From Pelargonium cotyledonis (taxonomy: Eukaryota > Streptophyta > Magnoliopsida > Geraniales > Geraniaceae): a stretch of 22,875 nt of DNA. The notes under the pieces were generated by a model. That model made no database searches, was not told the origin of the DNA, and was given only the letters and a program-made list of their open reading frames with translations. A program made the position numbers and the translations under genes. The DNA is taken from NCBI GenBank assembly GCA_036897625.1, contig JAYMTA010000938.1, positions 1 through 22,875 of the forward strand, in the 5' to 3' direction. Each line of letters begins with the position of its first letter. Position 1 is the first letter of the stretch. Of the stretch, positions 19,195 through 22,875 are shown in pieces.

Positions 19195-19515
19195 TTACTG
19201 TGCCCCAAGGCTGTTTCATTTTGCTGCGGTTCATTTAGCGCAGCTATCAGGAAATGTTTGAACTGCGGTTTTCTGCCTTTCAGTTCAACAGTATTGGCAC
19301 TCCTTTAGCTGCAGTTTTAAAATGCAAATGATATTTTACGAATTTTAACTGTAGCTCATGTTTGCAGTAGAAAGTCCCCAAACCGCAGTTATTTTCTATT
19401 ACTGTGGTTAATTTAATAGCGCAGCTATCATGAGCAGTTAGAGGCTGTAAATGCCGATTTGTAGCTCATTTGTCTTCAGTTTTAAACTCCAAAGGGAATA
19501 TTAACTTTGCAAAGT
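19195..19515. repeat. AACTGCAGTT / CTGCGGTT repeat block, right
   Basis: This is the same family as 14280-14745 in the same orientation. Shared phrases include GCAGTAGAAAG.CCC, TTTTGCTGCGGTT and CTGCCTTTCAGTT. The stretch AAACCGCAGTTATTTTCTATTACTGTGGTT forms a short hairpin. About 140 bases further on lies an orphan dioxygenase exon-3 fragment. Confidence 0.6.
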
Positions 19516-19654
19516 TATAGGCCCAAATTACTGTTGAGAGAGAAATGGATTTGGTTAGACAATGTTTCCTAGCGTGTAGATTAATACTACTGGATTTACA
19601 TAAGATTATTTGAGAACTTGTATTTGGTGCAAATACATATGCGTAAATAGAAAA

Positions 19655-19822
19655 TACTCAAATTCATAGTGTTGGTTTATATATTTGCAAGCAAAGAGGG
19701 CATAGTGGAGACTCCAAAAGAGCATGTTGCTGATCTTGTGCAAGTGTTTATAAAACAATTGATGGACAAAGCTTATACCGGTGATGATGACAATATTTTC
19801 CCTATTGCTACTACTCATATTT
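19655..19822 (+). pseudogene. Solo exon-3 remnant of a dioxygenase
   Basis: The stretch matches exon 3 of the 9970 gene from its Y-S-V-G-L-F region to near its end: TTTGCAAGCAAAGAGGGCAT, CCAAAAGAGC, ATGGACAAAGCTTATAC and GATGACAATATT. A 39-bp in-frame deletion removes the part around EHNPKVFKPFDQ, and small insertions lie near 19660 and 19681. The distal His, the Arg of RxS and exons 1 and 2 are absent, and the stop at the family position is lost. It is closest to the 9970/11934 subgroup, unlike its neighbours on either side. Confidence 0.8.
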
Positions 19823-20786
19823 TCCCTTACGTGGCTTTGTGTTTAACTCAATCATTCTATATTTGGTCAGTATAAAAATAAAATTAAAACAAAATGATTT
19901 TATCAAACTAGATTTATTGTGGTTTAACTGTAGTCTTCATTCGGTTTCGGTTTAAAAAATCAAAATTCTCTTATGAAGATTTGGTTCTTAAACATCTGTA
20001 ATAGACTGATTGATTTTGGTAAACTAATCGATTTTAATTTCATTAGTTAATGATCGACCATGTTTTAAAAAATTCAATGGCCCAAATGTTATTTTTGGTA
20101 TATGGCCCTAGAATTCTTTGAGACGGCATGATCATAGACAATGACAATTAATAAGATTATTAGAGTATCTTTTGGCCGGCAATTGAGTAGTCATTAGAAA
20201 CTCAATGTTAATTAATTAGTTTCAACCTGAAATGTTAGCGAGCTTAATTAATATTTTTATTCTTTGATGGCAATTACTGAAAACGTTCGCTTAATTTACT
20301 AAGGAAGAGAATTCACACATATGTTAATTTTAAATATTTTGAGTAAAAATTTGATAGTGTAAAGGGAAATGTTTACAAATTACAATAAAGTTTTTTAATC
20401 ATATATTTTGTTTTAAAATGTACCAAAATTCAAAAAAAAAAAAAAAGTTTTCTAATCATTAGTGTCTTTTCCCCAATTATAAACTTTTATTGTTGCTGAA
20501 ATTAAATAGAATGATAAAGCTTTTCAATGTTTTTTCATCTTCTAAAACAAAATATGCATTTCACGATATAGTACGATTATTCAACATGAGTTGGGTTCGA
20601 TGTTTCTTGTTATTGAAGTACCACTTAATTTACGAGAAAGTTAAATAATTCTATTCGAAGAGACAATTGCTATGAACTATGTTACAGTAGCAAAATTGTT
20701 TTAAATACACAACGTACATAGGGATCAAATTGAGTACCACTTCAAAACAAAATAGAGAACTAATTAAGATACTATTTACCTTTGTG
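19823..20786. other. Spacer and upstream region of the 20870 gene
   Basis: No gene is seen. From about 20125 the sequence is a diverged copy of the region upstream of the 16794 gene, becoming nearly identical in the last 150 bases before the ATG. Confidence 0.55.
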
Positions 20787-20798
20787 TATAAATATGAG
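20787..20798 (+). promoter_or_regulatory. TATA-box core promoter of the 20870 gene
   Basis: TATAAATATGAG lies 71 bases before the ATG, the same spacing as at the 16794 gene. Confidence 0.75.
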
Positions 20799-20869
20799 CA
20801 CAAGTTTTGTACAAAGACTCATTCCATTTTCATTTCCAATAACTCTACTTCCAATTCCATCCATTAGCC

Positions 20870-22369
20870 ATGGCATTGCTGGCTTCTTCTGAGCTTCCAA
20901 TCATAGATTTCAGCGAAGAAGCCATGAAACCAGGAACCAAAACCTGGGACTTGACAAGCAAACATGTCCTGAAAGCACTTGAAGAATATGGGTGCTTCAT
21001 GGCCACATTCAATGAGATCAACCATGAGCTCAACACAGCTATTTTCAGGTCATTGGAGAAGCTTTTTGATCTTCCAAAGGACACAAAGAGACGACTGGGT
21101 TCAGCTGTTTACACTTCAGATTTGCCTGACAACCCTCTTTATGAGTCCATAGCAGTCCCTGATGCTCTCAGTTTTGAAGCTATTCACAACTTCACTCACC
21201 TCATGTGGCCTCAAGGAGACCCCTCTTTCTGGTACGATATGCGACTCTTTATTTTCTAGTTGATGCTAAATTAAACTAATGAGAAGATGACACCACGTTA
21301 AAATTTCATTCATATCCGCCGACCGGATCCACAAATTCGGTGAGGTGAGAATTTCACTCCATTTTCTATTAATTATTTTCTTCTATTTCTTTTTGTTTTC
21401 TTTTTTTGTGTCTAGTAAGACCATCCACTCCTATCTGATGTTAGTATCTGAAATAGAGAAAACAGTGAGTAATATGATTTTCCAAAACTATGGCGTGGAC
21501 TTGAAAAAAGAATCTGAATCAATGAAATATTTCACCCGGATCATGAAATATGGAGCACCCATGACCGATACTCCGAGTGGAGCAGGCTCTCATTACGACC
21601 AAAACTTGATTACCATACTTCAGGCAGATGGAGTTGGATTACAAGTGTACACCAAAAGTGGTGTGTGGATCAACGCAACACCTTTGGCTACTTCTTTAAT
21701 CGTCATGATGGGTGAATTATTTCATGTACATAATTTGTTTTTCTTGTTCGAACGTTTTTATATTAAAAACACAATTTTTTTAATCTAAGAGAGAGTCAAA
21801 TTTGGATATAATATGGTTATTTCCGTTACTTTCCATCAATTTTTACGTGAAATCAAAAATATATTAAATAACTTTTTATTTAATTATTTTGTTGATAATA
21901 AACAAATTGTCTGACCAACATATGACCCGCCACAAAATAATTGAAAAATAATAGTAATTAAACATATTTTAAATTTCATGTCAAACAATTAACGAAGAAA
22001 CGAACACTAACAACAATAACTATTTTCAATTTATATTTCAAAGTCCATACTTATAAATTAAATTTTTTGATGTCTATTTTATGAGTTGAATTTCAATTGT
22101 AGGGATGGAGCAATGGTAGGCTAAAGTGTCCTCTACACCAAGTGAAGTTGAGTGGGTCCAAATCCAGATACTCCATAGGATTATTTTCAAGCATTAATGG
22201 AACAATAGAGATCCCAAATGAGCTGGTTGATGAGCAACACCCTCTACTATTTAAGCCCTTTAAAAGAGAGGATCTCTTGGAAATCTTTAAGCAAAAAATC
22301 ATCGATAAAACTTATACCGGAAAAGATGATAATCTTTCACCTTTCGTTGCAACTCATTTTGCTATTTGA
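20870..22369 (+). CDS. 2-oxoglutarate/Fe(II)-dependent dioxygenase, AOP1-like (312 aa, intact)
   Basis: Exons are 20870-21231, 21416-21725 and 22103-22369, joining to 939 bases, 312 residues plus stop. Introns are 184 and 377 bp. Iron ligands are H180, D182 (SHYDQNL) and H236 (CPLHQV). R246-Y-S248 is the 2-oxoglutarate motif. Compared with its sister at 16794 it lacks four residues between the RR and YTSDL motifs (GSAVYTSDL). The intron-2 donor is GTACAT, weaker than the GTGAGT or GTAAGT of the other copies, so splicing efficiency may differ. The start is supported by the near-identical leader and TATA box of the sister gene. No AATAAA is seen between its stop and the inverted exon at 22552. 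It is presumably a cytosolic oxidase of specialised metabolism with unknown substrate. Confidence 0.92.
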
Positions 22370-22526
22370 CGTACCGCTGGCTTTCGCAGACGGACACGTA
22401 TGACAATTTTTATCCCACCTATCTCAGCAGCAATAGAACGAATATCCCTTGTATTGTAAAGCTAATTATAAATTGGTTTCTCCATTTGCAATTTAAACAG
22501 AATATGAATAAGAGAAGTATGGTTCA
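22370..22526. other. Short spacer between the 20870 gene and the inverted exon
   Basis: About 157 bases of 3' flank. No canonical AATAAA is present; the nearest variant is AATAAG at about 22507. This is notable because readthrough would continue into antisense exon-1 sequence. Confidence 0.5.
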
Positions 22527-22551
22527 ATATATATATATATATATATATATA
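22527..22551. repeat. (AT)n microsatellite
   Basis: Twenty-five bases of alternating A and T stand exactly where the inverted exon 1 loses its last bases and its splice donor. Confidence 0.9.
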
Positions 22552-22875
22552 GCTGAAAGAGTGGTCTCCTTGAGGCCACATGAGGTGAGTGAAGTTGTGA
22601 ATAGATTCAAAACTGAGAGCATCATGGACTCAGAAAGAGGGTTGAGTGGTGAATCTGAAGTGTAGACACCAGAACCCGGTCGACGCTTAGTGTCCTTTGG
22701 AAGAACAAACAGCTTCTCCATAGACCTGAAAATGGCTGTGTTCAGCTCATGGTTGATCTCACAGAATGTGGCCATGAAACATCCATATTCTTCAAGAGCC
22801 TTCAGGACATGTTTGGAGGTCAAGTCCCAGGTTTTGGTTCCTGGTTTCATAGCTTCTTTGCTGAATTCTATGATG
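22552..22875 (-). pseudogene. Inverted exon 1 of a dioxygenase, frameshifted and truncated (runs off the window)
   Basis: On the minus strand the window edge already lies within exon 1: I-I-E-F-S-K-E-A-M-K-P-G, then EEYGCFMATF and LFVLPKDTKRR. The nearest relative is the gene at 20870. IIDF has become IIEF and LFDLP has become LFVLP. About 10 bases are missing near 22621-22626 (GAGTCCATGATGCTC against GAGTCCAT...CCTGATGCTC), which shifts the frame over the MWPQGD region. The exon then stops at CTCTTTCAGC, where an (AT)n tract replaces its end and the donor. The start codon lies just outside the window, about 30 bases further on. No exon 2 or 3 follows. With the 20870 gene it makes a tail-to-tail inverted pair. 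Confidence 0.85.

Overview
This is plant nuclear DNA, most likely from a core eudicot. It is AT-rich, its genes have spliceosomal introns, and it holds several plant transposon types (copia LTR, TRIM, Stowaway MITE, Mutator-like element). I lean weakly towards Lamiales because AOP1-like dioxygenases are expanded there, but that is a memory-based guess.

The window is a tandem array of one gene family: plant 2-oxoglutarate/Fe(II)-dependent dioxygenases (2OGD) of the AOP1-like type. I count twelve copies or remnants. The shared structure is three exons. Exon 1 runs from the ATG to a conserved MWPQGD stretch, with a phase-2 splice site. Exon 2 carries the HxD iron-binding pair and ends at GESFH. 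Exon 3 starts GWSNGR, carries the distal iron-binding His and the RxS 2-oxoglutarate motif, and ends THFAI. Three copies are intact with all ligands: 9970-11135, 16794-18747 and 20870-22369. A fourth (11934-13518) has an uninterrupted reading frame, but its iron-ligand Asp is Asn (H-Y-N). The other eight are broken: two stop codons (1203-3286), a multiply damaged copy (3905-4980), a promoter/exon-2 chimera (5419-5935), a 13-bp deletion copy (6381-7494), an exon-3 tail (8581-8651), two inverted solo exons 1 (15099-15474 and 22552-22875, minus strand) and an exon-3 remnant (19655-19822).

Layout: 1-704 holds a copia LTR end with its primer-binding site, interrupted by a TRIM. 705-7494 holds the damaged 5' half of the cluster, with a duplicated promoter segment. 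7495-9969 is a gene-poor spacer with an 816-bp Mutator-like element (perfect 9-bp target duplication), a relic gene tail and a SINE-like insertion. 9970-13518 holds a closely related pair, 319 aa each. 13519-15098 holds an orphan promoter and a repeat block rich in AACTGCAGTT motifs. 15099-22369 holds a second subgroup (316 and 312 aa) duplicated together with several hundred bases of upstream DNA. The window ends in an inverted exon 1 cut at an (AT)n tract.

Eight of the nine copies that keep a 5' flank share a core promoter, TATAAATATGAG or a close variant, which suggests common expression control. The enzymes would be soluble cytosolic oxidases of specialised metabolism; the substrate cannot be read from the sequence. 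No bacterial-style operon, CRISPR array, rRNA or tRNA gene was seen.
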